From: Harmothoe impar
Taxonomy: Eukaryota > Annelida > Polychaeta > Phyllodocida > Polynoidae
NCBI GenBank assembly: GCA_947462335.1
Contig: OX381705.1
Coordinates: 32,449,070 to 32,513,069, forward strand
DNA length: 64,000 nt
Direction of reading: 5' to 3'
Within the stretch, counting starts at the first letter, position 1; every line of letters begins with the position of its first letter. Under the pieces are notes generated by a model that was not told the origin of the DNA, did no database searches, and was given only the letters and a program-made list of their open reading frames with translations. Below, piece by piece: positions 41,525-54,731 of the stretch. Made by a program: the position numbers and the translations under genes.

Positions 41525-42060
41525 GCAGAACCAGACCTTCTCGGAGGATTAGCAATTAATCAAAAGAATATTTCTGGTTGTCATGGTAACCCTACTTAAA
41601 ATGTTTTCTAAAACAATAATGGAGGTGGCACCCCAACAGCTTCCATCAAGTATAATACAGAGCATAACTAAATATTCAGCTCATCATAATCTTCTAATGA
41701 TGATCTAAAAAGCTGTCAATATAGCTCTGGGGACTAAAGGGTTCAACAAGCAATTATGGCATTGCATACACCTCTTCACGAACCCCTTCTTGGTACACCA
41801 GTGTACTGTGGCAAATATTCCAGCAAGCCCTGAGCATAAGTAATAATATTTCAACAGCCAAGAAAAGTGGGGAAAAACTCTCCCAATTCAAGACGTTGAG
41901 CTCAGGGTAAGAGCAGATGCTGTCATTCCCCTTAGACCTGGAATGAAAAGGGAATACCAGCCCGGTGGCCTCTTTAGTTGGCAATGTTGTTGTGAAAACA
42001 TGGAGTAGTTACATAAGTGCTACTGCACCCAAAACCTGTCGAATCAGCACTGGAGGAGAT
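41525..42060. other. Gene-free spacer
   Basis: The small minus-strand frame 41754-41984 has no domain. Nothing else is visible. Confidence 0.5.
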
Positions 42061-42118
42061 GGAGATGCTGAGAGGTGCTAATTGAGAGGGTGTGGCGGCA
42101 CAGGGGAGGTGGGACGGA

Positions 42119-42531
42119 CAGGTATTTGGATTCTCAGGGAGGCAGGCTAGATTTAAGGGTGGCCACCAACAGGTATGTTTACATACAAGTGTCGGCAGAG
42201 AGTCGTTATTCGCCTGCCGCACCCCTGATGATAGCGGCCAGGTGCGCCGGCTGTGTGGGGTAGAGGTACAGGTAGGGAGCAGGTAGAGGGATGGCCTCCA
42301 TATACCTTGACTCCTGATTTGCCACCTTGCGTCAGGTGAGGCGTGGGATACTCCCATCCCCATCAAGTGGTCACTGCCTGCCGCCGGCTGGACGGCGCTG
42401 CTGATGGCTTTCTGGCAGCACGCCTCAACACCCCCTGGAGGAAGGCTGTGGGAGGGAGGGGACGTGTTGAAGGGTGGCTGGATACCAGGGTAAATGGAAG
42501 AGGAGGGCAGGGGTGGCAGGGCAACCAGGTG
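42119..42531 (+). promoter_or_regulatory. GC-rich cluster of seven CAGGTR E-boxes
   Basis: CAGGTA or CAGGTG occurs at 42119, 42170, 42239, 42269, 42280, 42333 and 42526, all on the plus strand, in a GC-rich island of about 41980-42960. CAGGTG/CAGGTA are the known sites of Snail/Slug and ZEB zinc-finger repressors, and E-box sites in general. Each CAG|GT could also mimic a splice donor. The opposed frames here (41974-42902) have no domains. Enhancer function is inferred from clustering. Confidence 0.35.
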
Positions 42532-42964
42532 AGCGCCGACAGCTCGAGGTGGGGGCGGAGACAAACGAGTGCTCTGACATAATTATCAGGAGATCGATGG
42601 CATTGCAAAACACCGATGTAGTAACGGCTATGATATAATAGAGGGTACCAGGGACCTGTAATGTAGACAGAAGGGGGGGGCGTGTTGCCGGGTGTTCTCC
42701 ATCCAAATAGAGAGCAGGCCCGACTGTAACCGTGTCCACCTACACTGCCACACTCCAATATATTTACAGGGTCTAAACCCCTACCCCTCGTGGCAGTTGT
42801 CGAGCGGAAGTGCTGGGACCGGACAGCCGAAGAGGCGCTATTTCCGGCGGAATGTAGCCCAGAATAGCAGCATCTTTCACCTGCAATTAGCGCAGACATC
42901 ATTCAGGGCTCGGCCTCGTGTCCGACTCCAGGGTGAAGTGTATGGGGGGGGGGGGTGAGGTGAG

Positions 42965-44495
42965 CCGGCTGCCGACAGAAGGATGGGATCACCAACATAT
43001 ATATGGCCGCCATGGTTGGCATCTAAGCTATGCGATCAGACTGGACACGTGGCCGCTTCTAGTCGACTGGTCTGTTCTCTAATGCTTGTTCTACCCCACT
43101 GCAGGCTACCGTGAAAGCTGGATCATGCATTCTTATATGACTCGCCAACACTAGTCCATCAATAGACAAATGTACCTTAACCCCGACCTCAACCCTTCAA
43201 TAGGGATCTTCCCGCACCCCTCACAATCCCACACCCACACCCAGCTCCCTACCTGTAATTTCCCAGTCCCCGGCGTGAAGCCTACACCAGGATCGCCTTT
43301 CAATTCCCAAATTCAAGAGCGATATTATCTTGCATTCCTGCTGCATTTTCAGCATTTCATTCGCCTATCCAGACACATGTTGAACGCCTGGCAAAAAGGC
43401 CCTGTGATATATTGTGCAAGTAGTGCTGACCGATTTCGCCCTCTTGAGCAGCAATTCTATCCGTCTTTTTGACCTTCAGGCAAGATTAATATCGGGGCGG
43501 TTGTTGTGACAGCATGGCATGCCTGGATGTGTTTTGCAGACTTTTCCAGTGTGCTTTGGTGGACACGGCTTAAATTTATGGCTGACTTGGGGTCATTAAA
43601 TGACAAAGTCTGTATATATATCTTGATCCAAGATGGCAACGGTATCGTCCTGATGGGCCTCGATTTATGACCACACATTCCTGGACAAAGTGCCCAAAGA
43701 ATTGACTGTGATATCAGTGATTCTTATACCATTAATTACACAATATCAACTGAGCAGCCAATTGGAAATAATGAGATGACGCACATCTGGTCCTCCCTTG
43801 CCCATACATCGAAATAAATATTTTTAGACGAAGGAATTTCACGTTTGATTCTATTATGTCTACAGTTTTATGAAGAAGCAGGTGATGTATTCTGAACACT
43901 GTTATTCAAAGACCAAATCCAACTGGGCGATTTATTACCCTAAAATCTCTGCAGAGTTGTGCCCTTACTCATGTGCCCTTTCTGGGAAAAGTTGCATCTC
44001 GGGCAACATAATATATATTTTTTTAGAACAATTTAACTTTATTTGGCATTTTGTTACATCACATTTACATTTAGTCCTTCGATAACAGTTTTTACCGGGT
44101 ATTCTACAATCTTTGGTGAGTCTATGTAATTAATTGCTTGTTTCATATGATGTAAAAATTCACATTTGTGTATTTATAGATTGACAATTGATTGTACAAT
44201 ACGTAGCACCGTATCATCTTGAGGAAAACATATTCATTTTACCCTATAGAAAATCGTTGGTTAATAAATTCACCATTATTGAAATAGTTATACATAAATA
44301 CTTTGCCAAACAAGTAAGGAGGGGACTTCAGCGTAGCTGATATTATGTCTCCCCCGGTATATATGTCGGTATATTTTTGCAACCCGTGTAAACATTCCCT
44401 AAATGATAAGGGTCCAGTTACAAAGTCTCAGAAACAAAATATTTAACCATTCATCATGAAATGTTTCTGACTCAGGGTTCCCATTTTTTACTTTT
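42965..44495. other. Gene-free spacer
   Basis: Frames at 43170-43472, 43457-43678 and 43870-44085 are short and domainless. I see no repeat of note. Confidence 0.5.
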
Positions 44496-44499
44496 TTGC

Positions 44500-45010
44500 C
44501 CTGCTTTTACCTTAGAGCTTATCTTGTGCTCAGCCTTGCTTTATTATGCTTTAATCCACATTTACTATGCTTTAATCCACCTTCCAACCTGATTTGCTCT
44601 AGCCTGTATACTTATTCTGCATTGATTAAATATTGCTCTCCCTGCCTTGCTCCATCCTTCCCTTCCTTATGTACTATTTACTGCCTTACTCTTCCCTGCC
44701 CTACCTTGCACTGACCTGCCTTGTTCAGTGTTCCTCTGCCTTGCCAGGAATGATTTTGGTCCACTGCCCTGCCTTTTTCTATCTGGCCATGTCCTACCTG
44801 CATTGTTTTGCAATTCACTGAAGTGCTGTATCTAACCCCCTGCCTTATTTGCAGTTACATTACGTGCTCCGCCTTGTCTTGCCTGCACTCCATTGCTTAA
44901 ATCCCCCTGTATTATACTGACTTGTTATAAGTGACTATATCTGCTAGTCATGGTGACTAGTCAGAGCATTATCAAAACAATTGAATTCATGGTTACTTGA
45001 CTTCGGCCAA
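44500..45010 (+). repeat. CTGCC-type array with conserved tail, second locus
   Basis: Degenerate CTGCCTTGC/CTGCCCTACC units fill about 44500-44890. They are followed by TATCTGCTAGTCATGGTGACTAG...ATTCATGGTTACTTGACT, which matches the tail at 30395-30470. Here the array is in one orientation only. Confidence 0.65.
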
Positions 45011-45014
45011 TTTT

Positions 45015-47900
45015 TTTCATGCATGATTAAACAAGGTAGAGGCTATGCTGGTTTTAGAGGCATGAACCATGAGCCTCAACTCAAGTAGTCGGGTGGGAAG
45101 CGTCCATTTGGCCTCATTATGTAGTTTACTTTTAAGAGTTCTATCTCTTTTACTATATTCTGTTGATCTTCCCTACAAATTAGATCTACAATTTCTTCGT
45201 GAAATTGCCCCTAATAGATAAGTTTGAAGAAATGTGAATACTTTAAATTCGAGAGAAATAGAGCATTAACACGCCCCACGCTTCACACCTGAGACAATGG
45301 GTAGGTGATTGAGATGGGGTGGATGCTACTTATTAGCCTTGTTTGTCGAATCTATGGCCATTGTTCTGAGGTCTAGGGAGGTGGTGCAGTTAAGAAATTA
45401 CCCACAATGCACTACTCTGGAGTTGGGGGTCAGTCAAGATGGCGGCCCATCTCTCCCCGTATAGGGCTTGGACACATAAGGCCATGGGGGCTGCCATATT
45501 GGCCAAAGCACCTAATTAACCCATCCCTATCAAAACAACCTCCCCATTGTCTGTCTCTGGCGTACAGTGAGGAGACTAGCCTAATTTGCCCTATCCAGAT
45601 AGGAAATTACCCAGAATCACGAAGGCAATAATATGACAACCTATCTCAGCCCTAGGGATTGAATATAATTATGACCAACTTAGAGCAAACATATGTGACC
45701 AGTAGGGTGTTGCACCAAGCCTTTTTAATGTTGTTATTAAGAGATTGGGCTAATAGTAAATCACTGCAACAGTGATCCACTTTCAATCGTGCATTTAACT
45801 GCTTATGTCACTCATAGCAAAGTGTTGCATGCGACTTTCAAGAGTGCCATTCACTCCTAGTAGTGACTTAATAGTGACAGTAAAGTGTTATGTCGCAGAA
45901 GGGGTTTTAGTGGGTACCTATTTAGGACCCCACTAAAAATTCGCATTAGGTTGCCTCACCACCTCCTGCCCTGACTGACCCTCCTTTTTTGGTACCCAGG
46001 AGAGTTCCAGGAGAGACATAGCGTTGGCGAACTTACCAATTAGCATCTCTGACAATGATATATAGGTTTGTGGCCAGTTTATGCTGTATAAAACTCAAGA
46101 AACACTCGTCCAGGAAACCTTTTCTCATTATTCTTAATGAGGTAATGGGGACAGTAATCGTGGACAGTCGAGGGAAAAGGGTCCTCCATTGTCTTTCCAG
46201 TGATATATTTTTTTAGCAGGTACCACCTCTAGTTTTTGAGTACTGCTTCTCTGAATATGTGTGGTCACTGTCCAATCTTAAATGCCAATAATCTCTATTT
46301 TACTTTGTTTTAGAGATAATATTATTCCTGATTAGCATCATATTCTACATCAAATTAGTATAGATAAGTTTTTTTCTATATTTTGGTCCCTTTTCAGCTA
46401 TATGGAGCTCCCTCAAGGCCAAAGTTGGTACTAAAAATCACGCACGGAGGGCCTTTTTTCCCTTGTTGATCCACGGGTGACCGTCCCTCATTTTCAGACT
46501 GGAAGGGGAATGACTGCCCCTCCCTTAAAGTCATACGGAAATTCTACCGCTCCTACTCTAGAAGAGTGTGCTGCAGTTGTTAGCTGTCACCTTTTACCAG
46601 CCCTCCTCTACACCCCCCCCCCCCACACACTCATTCCCTGCACCGCTAGGTATGGCTACCAAGGATAGCAACATAAGAGTGACTTAAGACTAAAGACTGG
46701 TCCATAATAGTAACATAAGCGTGACATAAGAGTGACAACTGGGACTAACCTTGGTGAACACTATCCGCACGCCAGGGGCCACTTATCCATACACTGGGCA
46801 GGGTGCGAATTAGAATTCTTATTCCCACACTGTGTGGGGTGTGAATTAAAGGTGTTATTAGCACTCTATGTAGGGGCTGTGCAAATATGCTTTTGTTAAC
46901 AAATAATCAAATTAAAGTTGGTAATGGGATTTCTAAGAAATAAGAACAAAACTAGTTTCTTCCATTTTTTTTAACGGGATGGTTTCCATGGCAACTAGAA
47001 AGTGTGATATATATATGCTTATTTCCCATTGAACCCAACATTTATTTCATTCCATAAATGTTTGCAGCAGAAATAGAATAGATGTGTGAAAATCGTTGTA
47101 TTCTACATAAAAATGACCTTAGAGCATTTTATCATGTATTTAGCACTCCTTACCAATCCTGATGCACCCTGGTGGCCAAAACCAGAACTTAAAAAAAACC
47201 CGGATGGTCTTTTAGCTTGTTGGGTCACATATGTGACGACAGCAGGTACATGTATAGCAAAGCTAGTCTGTAGCGGCCGACTTTTTTAGATTCATCATTA
47301 TCATTTCAGACTTTTGATGGTCAGGTCTAGTCGACTGTGCAGGATAGTCCAGCCTTTCTACACGTATACTCTCGTTAAAGGCTGTTAGACAATGCTGGAC
47401 TCTTTCATCAGAGTATCTCTCCAAAGGGAGCCATTTTGAAATATGCATGCCATCGCAACGAGAGTCTTCTTCTTTTCTCATAGCAGCTTCTGCGTTCTGT
47501 GAGTGAAAGTATTAGACATGCATGTACAGTCATGTACTTGAGAAGTAGTTTTTAGTGCCTGTTTTGGATAATTGTGTATCCAGACGATAATGAGAATAGT
47601 CAATAAAGCTTCTATAATTAGATATCTTCTTTGCTGCGACCCTTTTCGTATCCTATCGCCTGTACCTAATTCTTTTACACCAATTCAGAATGTGTGGTCG
47701 TTTCTAGGGGCTCATAAAGAGAGAAAAGGCTCCCTTGTTTGCCATGTACTCAAGTACTTTCCCGGAATCCTCCTCTACAAGGGATCATGTGTGCTACCTT
47801 TTAGAAAGAAAGTCTACATGGATGTGTGTCCAAATAAAACGCCCTTTGGGTGAGAACCCCTACTAGTACTGGGGCATGATACAGTATTTCTTTTTATGCA
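45015..47900. other. Gene-free spacer
   Basis: Short word repetitions occur at 46665-46735 (TAACATAAGAGTGAC) and a C-run near 46612. A YY1-type CAAGATGGCGGCC lies at 45434-45446. None of the frames here shows a domain. Confidence 0.5.
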
Positions 47901-47904
47901 AAAC

Positions 47905-47924
47905 ATACACACACACACATATAC

Positions 47925-47986
<62 letters not shown>
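47905..47986. repeat. (CA)n / (TA)n microsatellite
   Basis: ACACACAC-rich sequence is followed by about 25 uninterrupted TA units. The frame 47863-48102 on the minus strand reads it as Ile-Tyr repeats and is an artefact. Confidence 0.95.
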
Positions 47987-47989
<3 letters not shown>

Positions 47990-50900
47990 GCGGTTGATGC
48001 TGGTAGGACTTCTACACTGTCCTCAATATAATCCAGTTGTACTTTTACATAATATGCAGTACATACATATTGCTTAGTCAGGGTTCCATCGGCTCTCATC
48101 AAATTACCAAGTTTAGCCTGACTCCAGGAATAGCAGCTCGATTAGAGACAAAATTCTGCATCGTAAGCAATTAATCAACTCCAACCAAACTCCCGCCCCC
48201 GCTTCCACCTCGCACTAACATACACAGAAGAACTGCCTCATCCAGTGCTTGCCAAGCTTGAAAACAATATGACATTATTCTTTAGAGAAGTGTTCCTAGA
48301 AAGTTGCTTTTAGATAATATCTGAGAGGGCATCGCGAGAAAGTGCTTCAGCTTGGACAATGACAAGAAACTAAAGGTGAAAATAACACAATCTGACAAGG
48401 TATGCATCTGCCTTTATGATTGGATATATAGGCCCTACGTGTATCGATTGTGCAAACAATGAGATCACCTGTATGAATAAATTATACCTGACTATTGACG
48501 TCATTAGGGGTGTTTGTGGGGGGTGTTTTGCTAATTGTGCGATTAGGGCATTACTTCAAACCTGGCTGTAGACTATACGGTGACCAGAGTGTATGATTAG
48601 ATAGAAACAACAGATATATGATTGGGATTGCCCAAGCTATCGGGGTAGGTTAAAAACAATAGGTTGGTGTGGTTTCTTTATCAAAACATCGTACAATCCC
48701 TATTATGTCCTATATCCTAGATGTATATGGCCGTACACCGTGGCTGAAAGGTGTTAAGCTATTTGAAATTCAAATAGATTTCAAAGAACCTTTTCATAGG
48801 ATTTTGAATAAAGGATACGAGTCGGAAATGAAATAAGTATACATATTTACTAAGAAACTCGAGCAGTTGTAAATTGTGCTGAGTCAGCTCCTTGGGTCTA
48901 GTGGGTGCTGCAAAGGACCCTGCAAGCTAGATGCAGATGGCATGGGAGATATACAGGGCTGTAGACTCATATCCAGTGAGTCCGCCATTTAAATTTTCGC
49001 TGGGTGCGGCCATCATCACTAATAAGACACATCCTGACTGGTAGAGGTATCTTGTCCTTGGGTAGCAATCACTACCATGGACAAGCTTGTACCCAGCCTA
49101 TCAGCTCTTATCAGTGTGGGCCGCCGCAACCAGCTCCAGTCCGGCCTAGGCCCTATACCTTGCCCATCGGAAGTAGGAGCTGAAGAACAGATTCACACTC
49201 GTCCACGGCTACATTAAAGATGATGGCCTCATGTGGATCCATGGGCTGAAGACAGGCATCTTTACCCACCAAAAAGGGGGCAAACTAGCAGATAATACAA
49301 AACGATCATTCAATTCAAAAGTACATCTCATATCCACAGGAATGTATTGCATTGAAGTATGTAGAATGCTTTACATACTACATATAATATGGGTATCCCA
49401 GATCCATGACGTTCCTAAATGTGTCGTGTCATTCTTCTAGACTTACCTTCCACAGAAAGCTAAATTAAAAGCGTTGACGTTATTTTTCCAACTGAGGCTA
49501 TATATATAAGTATGCATGTCAATGTTTGAGTTGCTCCCAGGGCGGAGCGTGTGACCACAACACAGCCATGTGCCGATGTTAAGGGACGTTGTGGTAACTC
49601 TGTCGGGGCACTATACTAATATTTTTCCAAATTTGTTAAGTACACGGCGCACCCTAACTGGTTGTTGTACATGCTGGTAGCATAGCATCAACCTGTTATG
49701 AAGCAGTAAAGTCACTTTCACCTGCAGGCACTTGTTTTGAAGTAGGCTAATCGGGTGTATGGAAGGAACAACTTGGTAGGATTATTTTTCGTCGTTGTAT
49801 CGCATGACCATGCACTGCATGGGAATGACATCATGCGTCTATGGGTGATCTAAAATAAATTTGATATTTGTATGGAATACGACCACTCATTCTGACGACA
49901 TTGTTATATTGTAACCATGTGACCTTTCTGAAAATAGAAATACGATTCTAAAATTTCATTTTCAATGACTAAGCAAATATCAACCAAAAAGGAAGTATTT
50001 GATATAGAATATAATTCTAGATAGAAGTTATCTAGAAGGTTCACATGCTATATATACACCTTGGATAAAGATGGGGAAGCTACACTCTCACAATATATGG
50101 ATTTATATGCATATTTGCAATTGAGCACTAGTCCCAAACTCCTAAATGCAGTGTTAAGTTTAAGGAAGTATTAGAAGGAAACGCGGTATTTCCAGGGCTA
50201 TTAAGTTTCTGTAGGATCAAAACCTTTTAGTTTTTTTCTCCAAAAAGCCACAAATGGACGCAATTGATTTTGAAAGCGCTGCGTGGCAAGCAGGTAATTA
50301 TCTGCCTGTGGTACCTCGGTGGCTGCAGACATGGTGGTGGTCATGTATTTAAGGGGAAATGCACGGCACCTCATGAACTACAGCTTCTGATAACCTTTTA
50401 CTGACAGTGACACTTGAAGTAATTAACCAGTTCCGGCAATAATGGCAAAAACGATTCACTCAGGTAGGTCGCGAATTGTCGTAATTCTCACCGAAAACAA
50501 AACCGCGCCGGTTGACATTTTCGATACATGAGATTTTTGCAGCCACAACGTACCAAGTCATCAGAATTTTGGCATGATAAGAATTTTTATTCTAGATGTT
50601 AGATTCTCGGTCAGGGTTTTTTCTGTTGAGGTTCCTGAGGTCTTACCTGCGTCAATGGAATTTTCAAAGGCACTCATTAACGTCAATTAAAACAATTAGG
50701 CAGCTTAATTTCTAAACTTGGCACCAATAAGAGTTTTCCTGAAGGTGTACTGATTATTTCTACAGTGATTAAATACTCTATATCTGTGAATTGACCGTCA
50801 AATGTATACAGAGTAGATCTGTCTCATGTTTTGTTACTTGGTAAACCTGAATTTTTCTTGTGTTGTACGGTTGTCTTTTATTTGGGGTGCTATGTAAGGA

Positions 50901-52160
50901 ATGTCACACCTTGAATTATGTCGTATTCGTATGTGATGTGACAATCCAGGACTGTTTCTTGATAAAATGTATCACCATAACAGGGGATAAAAGAAATGGC
51001 ACCATTCTCTGAAATAGCACCTTGTGGGGCCACCTTCCTGTTTAAGTACCACCACCTCCGTTGGTTATTAAAATAATATATGTCACTTTTGCACACATTT
51101 CTAAAACACCACCCCATGCAGGGATTTGCGAAGAGTGCTATTTCCAGATACCTTTATAATACATCAGTGTTCCGCAGAGACGGCGTGGGAGTGGCCAAGT
51201 GGCACTGGTTCCGGAGTCAGACCCGAAACTATTTATAACCTCAAGTGGAGACATCCTTATTTTATGTGGGTTGGGAATATGAGTTCATCCTCACTTTTGG
51301 GATGGCAACCCTTATCTGTCTCATTCTTATGCAATGTTAGTGATGTATTACCAGATGTCCCCACCTAATCTGTGTGAAACGGGTTCCTTTACTTCAGCAT
51401 TATAAGCTGGTGCGCGGACATTTACGTGTGGCTATAGCATGTGCATTAATCAGGGTAATAGACGATAATTGCAGTATGGACGCGCTCCTGCAACTAGCAT
51501 GCCCCTCTCTATAATAGTTCCATTTGTGTAACGCATGTATCATGTCCAGAAATAATATTGTTGTGAAGAAGCGTGAGATTCGGCTTGTTTTTAAATTGTA
51601 TTACATTGACACTCGGAGTATACTTGGTACACAAAATCATGCACTCCCCTGTGTTTGAACTGTCGGATAAAAGTGAAGGGGAGATCGGGAGGAGAGTTTC
51701 AAAACCACATATCCACCGCCATCCCTATCCGGGCATTCTTACGTGAATACATGAGATGATCTTACTTCAGGGAATGTTTAATTTAGTTTAGTCCCTTCGT
51801 TGAAAACCAATGTGTTATGTTTACAGTGGCGAATCTCTGTGGGGTGCCATGCGAATTCCCCATGTGAAAACATCCCATCTCGACGCGGTTTCTAGACCCA
51901 GGCAGAGACAGTGTCTCTAAACCACAAACCTCTGATACAGGATCATTTCACTTATGAGATAACACAATACTTTCGTATGCAACTTGCTTTATTAGCAGTG
52001 GGATTTCCCGATCCCTGCGAAGCTATTGGACTGGTCGCTGCACCCTTTTGTTGAGTGAGTTGTAGATGTATTATCAAGTCAAATCTGGTATTCAGGAGTG
52101 GCCATTTCTTAAAACATGGGGGAGGGGTGAAAAACATTTTTAGACCCCTTGAAGGTGGAA
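47990..52160. other. Gene-free spacer
   Basis: Frames at 49231-49440, 50890-51117, 51126-51368 and 51952-52179 are short and without recognisable domains. No clear inverted or tandem repeat stands out. Confidence 0.5.
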
Positions 52161-52454
52161 GGGGAGACCCCTTGTACAACTACCTGTGCCACAACCGCTA
52201 TCTGTGCCAATAACTCTTATAGAGGTTGACCATCCAACCGCTATATCAAAGTAGGCCTATGTGTATCAACAAGGTGTTATCTGTGTCAATTACATCTAGT
52301 ATTTCTCCTAACACTAAGTGTGTCAAAACTTGGTTGAAAGTGAATTTGTCACACATTGCTTTCATAGGTGTGGAGGGAGTTTGGTTGAGATGCTTACAAG
52401 GTCCAAAACTGGAAAAAGTTGTTTTAAACTTGAAAATTGTGAAAAAGTTAATTT

Positions 52455-52670
52455 CGTAGAAAATGGCCAATTTGCCGAGAAAAACTTCATAATTCATGAA
52501 AAAGTCAATTTTAAGGAAAAATGGCCAAATTTACGAGAAAAATGAAATAAAACTGAAAAACAATTATAGATTTTCCAGAAAAGGACCAGTTTGCTGAGAA
52601 AAACATAAAGAGCATGCAAAAAATCAATTTTCAGGAAAATGGCCAAATTCGTGAGAGAAAAAACACACAT
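52455..52670 (+). repeat. Tandem array, about four ~58-bp units
   Basis: Each unit contains GGAAAATGGCCAAATT-like sequence followed by CGAGAAAAA and then an A-rich part with AATCAATTTT or similar. The units are 75-85% alike by eye. The frame at 52318-52545 is a product of the repeat. Confidence 0.7.
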
Positions 52671-53022
52671 GAAAAGGTAAAAAAAAAAGAAAGAAAAAGC
52701 ATTGACACAGATATCGGTTGCTCTACCAACTGCTATCTATAGTAACACTGCTTTCCATCTCAACCATACCGTCAGGTTTCGGTGGCCAGGCTAAGCAGGA
52801 AAGGTCAGATAACGTAAAGATATTTTCAGGCCACATGTGTAGATTGTAGGGCAGGATGCCAGTGTAGGACAGGGTATAGTGGTCATAGCATCCCCCTTGG
52901 AACATCCTCCCCCCTTCACCCACCCAATATCCACCGATGCTACGGAGCCTTTTAAGGGCCACATATTGCATAAATGAACTATTCCCTTTGTTGTCCCCTT
53001 GCATGGAATCAGCCCGGGAGAG

Positions 53023-53117
53023 TAACTCGCCAGTGCTGCATTAAAGCATCATGGCAACCATACAGGACTATCAAACCCATAAGGTCGGCATGATGCTTTA
53101 ATAGAGCACTGGCGGGT
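53023..53117. repeat. Nested hairpin
   Basis: TAACTCGCCAGTGCTGCATTAAAGCATCATG on the left is matched as an inverted repeat on the right across a 38-base loop, with the cores ACTCGCCAGTGCT and AAAGCATCATG. It is probably a small MITE inside the larger element. Confidence 0.7.
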
Positions 53118-53344
53118 AGCTTGCTAAGCATGTGTTCATGCCTCATGACGATTAAGGGCACAATGTACCACATTGTTAGTATGATACAGATAGCGTTTTT
53201 GACACAGATAGTGGTTGGATGTCCCTATGCACAATGACACACAGAAGTTATTTTTGACACAGATAGCAGTTGGATGGTTAACCTCAATACCTTATTGATA
53301 CAGATAGTGGTTATGACACCGATAGCGGTTGTACACCCCTCTTG

Positions 53345-53613
53345 AGGGGAGGACCAAACCAATTTCACCCCTTTTTACTGAAAAAGTCTGCATGTTACTA
53401 TAGCCGAAGAGGGTAACAAAGAATGTCGACGCGCTCGCGCGAAAATCCACCCCCTTGTTGTTAAAAAGTGACCACTCCCTTAGTCATCACTAATTATAAA
53501 AAGGAGAAACACGGTTATTCTTAACTTAATCAGCAAGTAGAATGCACATACCTTGTTTCGCAATCACTCTTATATTATCGCGCATCGTACTTAACTTCCT
53601 TCTCCTGTTACAG
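53345..53613. other. Spacer before candidate exon A
   Basis: This holds GCGCTCGCGCG at about 53431 and AT-rich sequence. If exon A is real, part of this is intron or 5' UTR. Confidence 0.4.
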
Positions 53614-53789
53614 ATAATGAGACATTATTTGCAGCGTTGCTTATCTACTTATCTGGGACGTTCTCGGTATAAAAGACTTCTGTGCATACCTCTGAAGTCA
53701 GACCCCGGCCCCTGGGTGTATGTTGACATTGGGGAACAGGACATAGACGGCGTTAGTCAATCTCCAGCAGCCCCCCACAATGCGCTCAA
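53614..53789 (+). CDS. Candidate exon A of an unrecognised gene
   Basis: TTCCTTCTCCTGTTACAG ends at 53613, a textbook pyrimidine-rich 3' splice site. The 176-base frame that follows is open and ends at GCTCAA|GTGAGT (donor at 53790), a strong 5' splice site. An ATG at 53617 with A at -3 could be the start, making the preceding intron lie in the 5' UTR. The peptide (MRHYLQRCLSTYLGRSRYKR..., then VYVDIGEQDIDG...) matches no family that I recognise. The exon ends in phase 2, matching exon B at 54732. The gene lies 2.6 kb upstream of the TGF-beta start on the same strand. Confidence 0.4.
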
Positions 53790-54731
53790 GTGAGTATGTA
53801 CTTACCGACCAACGCGATGCATTCTAAGAGTCTGCCCAAGACCCGGCTTTACACAATGAATTAAGTGGATACACTGTAAATTCCAGCACAGATAATATCC
53901 TGTCCCTCATGTCAATTGGATAGGGCGTGGCATCGGGAGGGTAAGGGGTTCTCTCCACTTCTGACCACGCAGCCCCTCCCCCCCCCCAAAAAAAAAAAGG
54001 TCGATCCCAATAAGACATAAAGCCGAAAGGGCGCAAGCGCATACCTTATAAAGTGCTAGACACCCCCGTAGCATAATTATTACCATTCGATCATTTGTTA
54101 ATGAATACACGTAATTGCAATATATGGTAGAATACAGGATGCACCACTCCTTTACTTTGAGACTTATTGAAGTTTGATAAATGCTACATTGACATTCATA
54201 ATTATACAGAAATAGATAGTATATCTATATCTATAGGTGTTCGCTGCATTAAACTCATAACCGTTGCTTTATCATAGGCAGATTCCCCACACGCATTCTT
54301 AGGTGATGAACATCACTCGCATATCTCACATACTTTGCTCCACTGAACCGTGAATAATCCCACTGACCAAGTTTATACCCAAGGTTTTGGAAACTGTCCA
54401 TTAGGGCGCGTGCTTATCAGTGAGTAACGATATGAGAACAGCCACAGGAATGACGGAGCTGAAGGCTTGCCCATCCGTACTGTAATACATAACAAGGTGA
54501 TGAGCAGGAGATATCTAGTTCCTGTATGTGGGCTCGGCTAACCAGTATACCTTTAGGGTACCCGCCCCCAGACCCGCCCCCAACAGTTTACACCCTTTCA
54601 GTTCAGATCGCTACCCCGGGCACCTTGACAAGATCTACAATGCTGGCTAGACCTATTTGCCCTCTATATATACATGTAGTAGACTCCGACCTCCGCGCAC
54701 CCCCCCCCCCCCCCCACCTTCACCCCTACAG

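Larger units (their letters stand above)
52165..53340. mobile_element. 1.2-kb inverted-repeat element with AACCGCTATCTGTG subterminal repeats
   Basis: The left end (GTACAACTACC, ACAACCGCTATCTGTGCCA, GGTTGACCATCCAACCGCTA) is mirrored at the right end (TTGGATGGTTAACCTCAA, GATAGCGGTTGTACACCCC). The word AACCGCTATCTGTGTCA and its complement recur at least six times near both ends. The interior holds a ~58-bp tandem array (52455-52670) and a hairpin (53023-53117). No transposase frame is present. Multiple subterminal transposase-binding repeats of this sort are typical of hAT-like or CACTA-like elements; the family is not assigned. Confidence 0.65.

Noticed and set aside
41974..42902. Minus-strand frames of 196 and 179 codons in a GC-rich island
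   Set aside because: They overlap each other and plus-strand frames, are Pro/Ser-rich, and have no domain. Base composition explains them.
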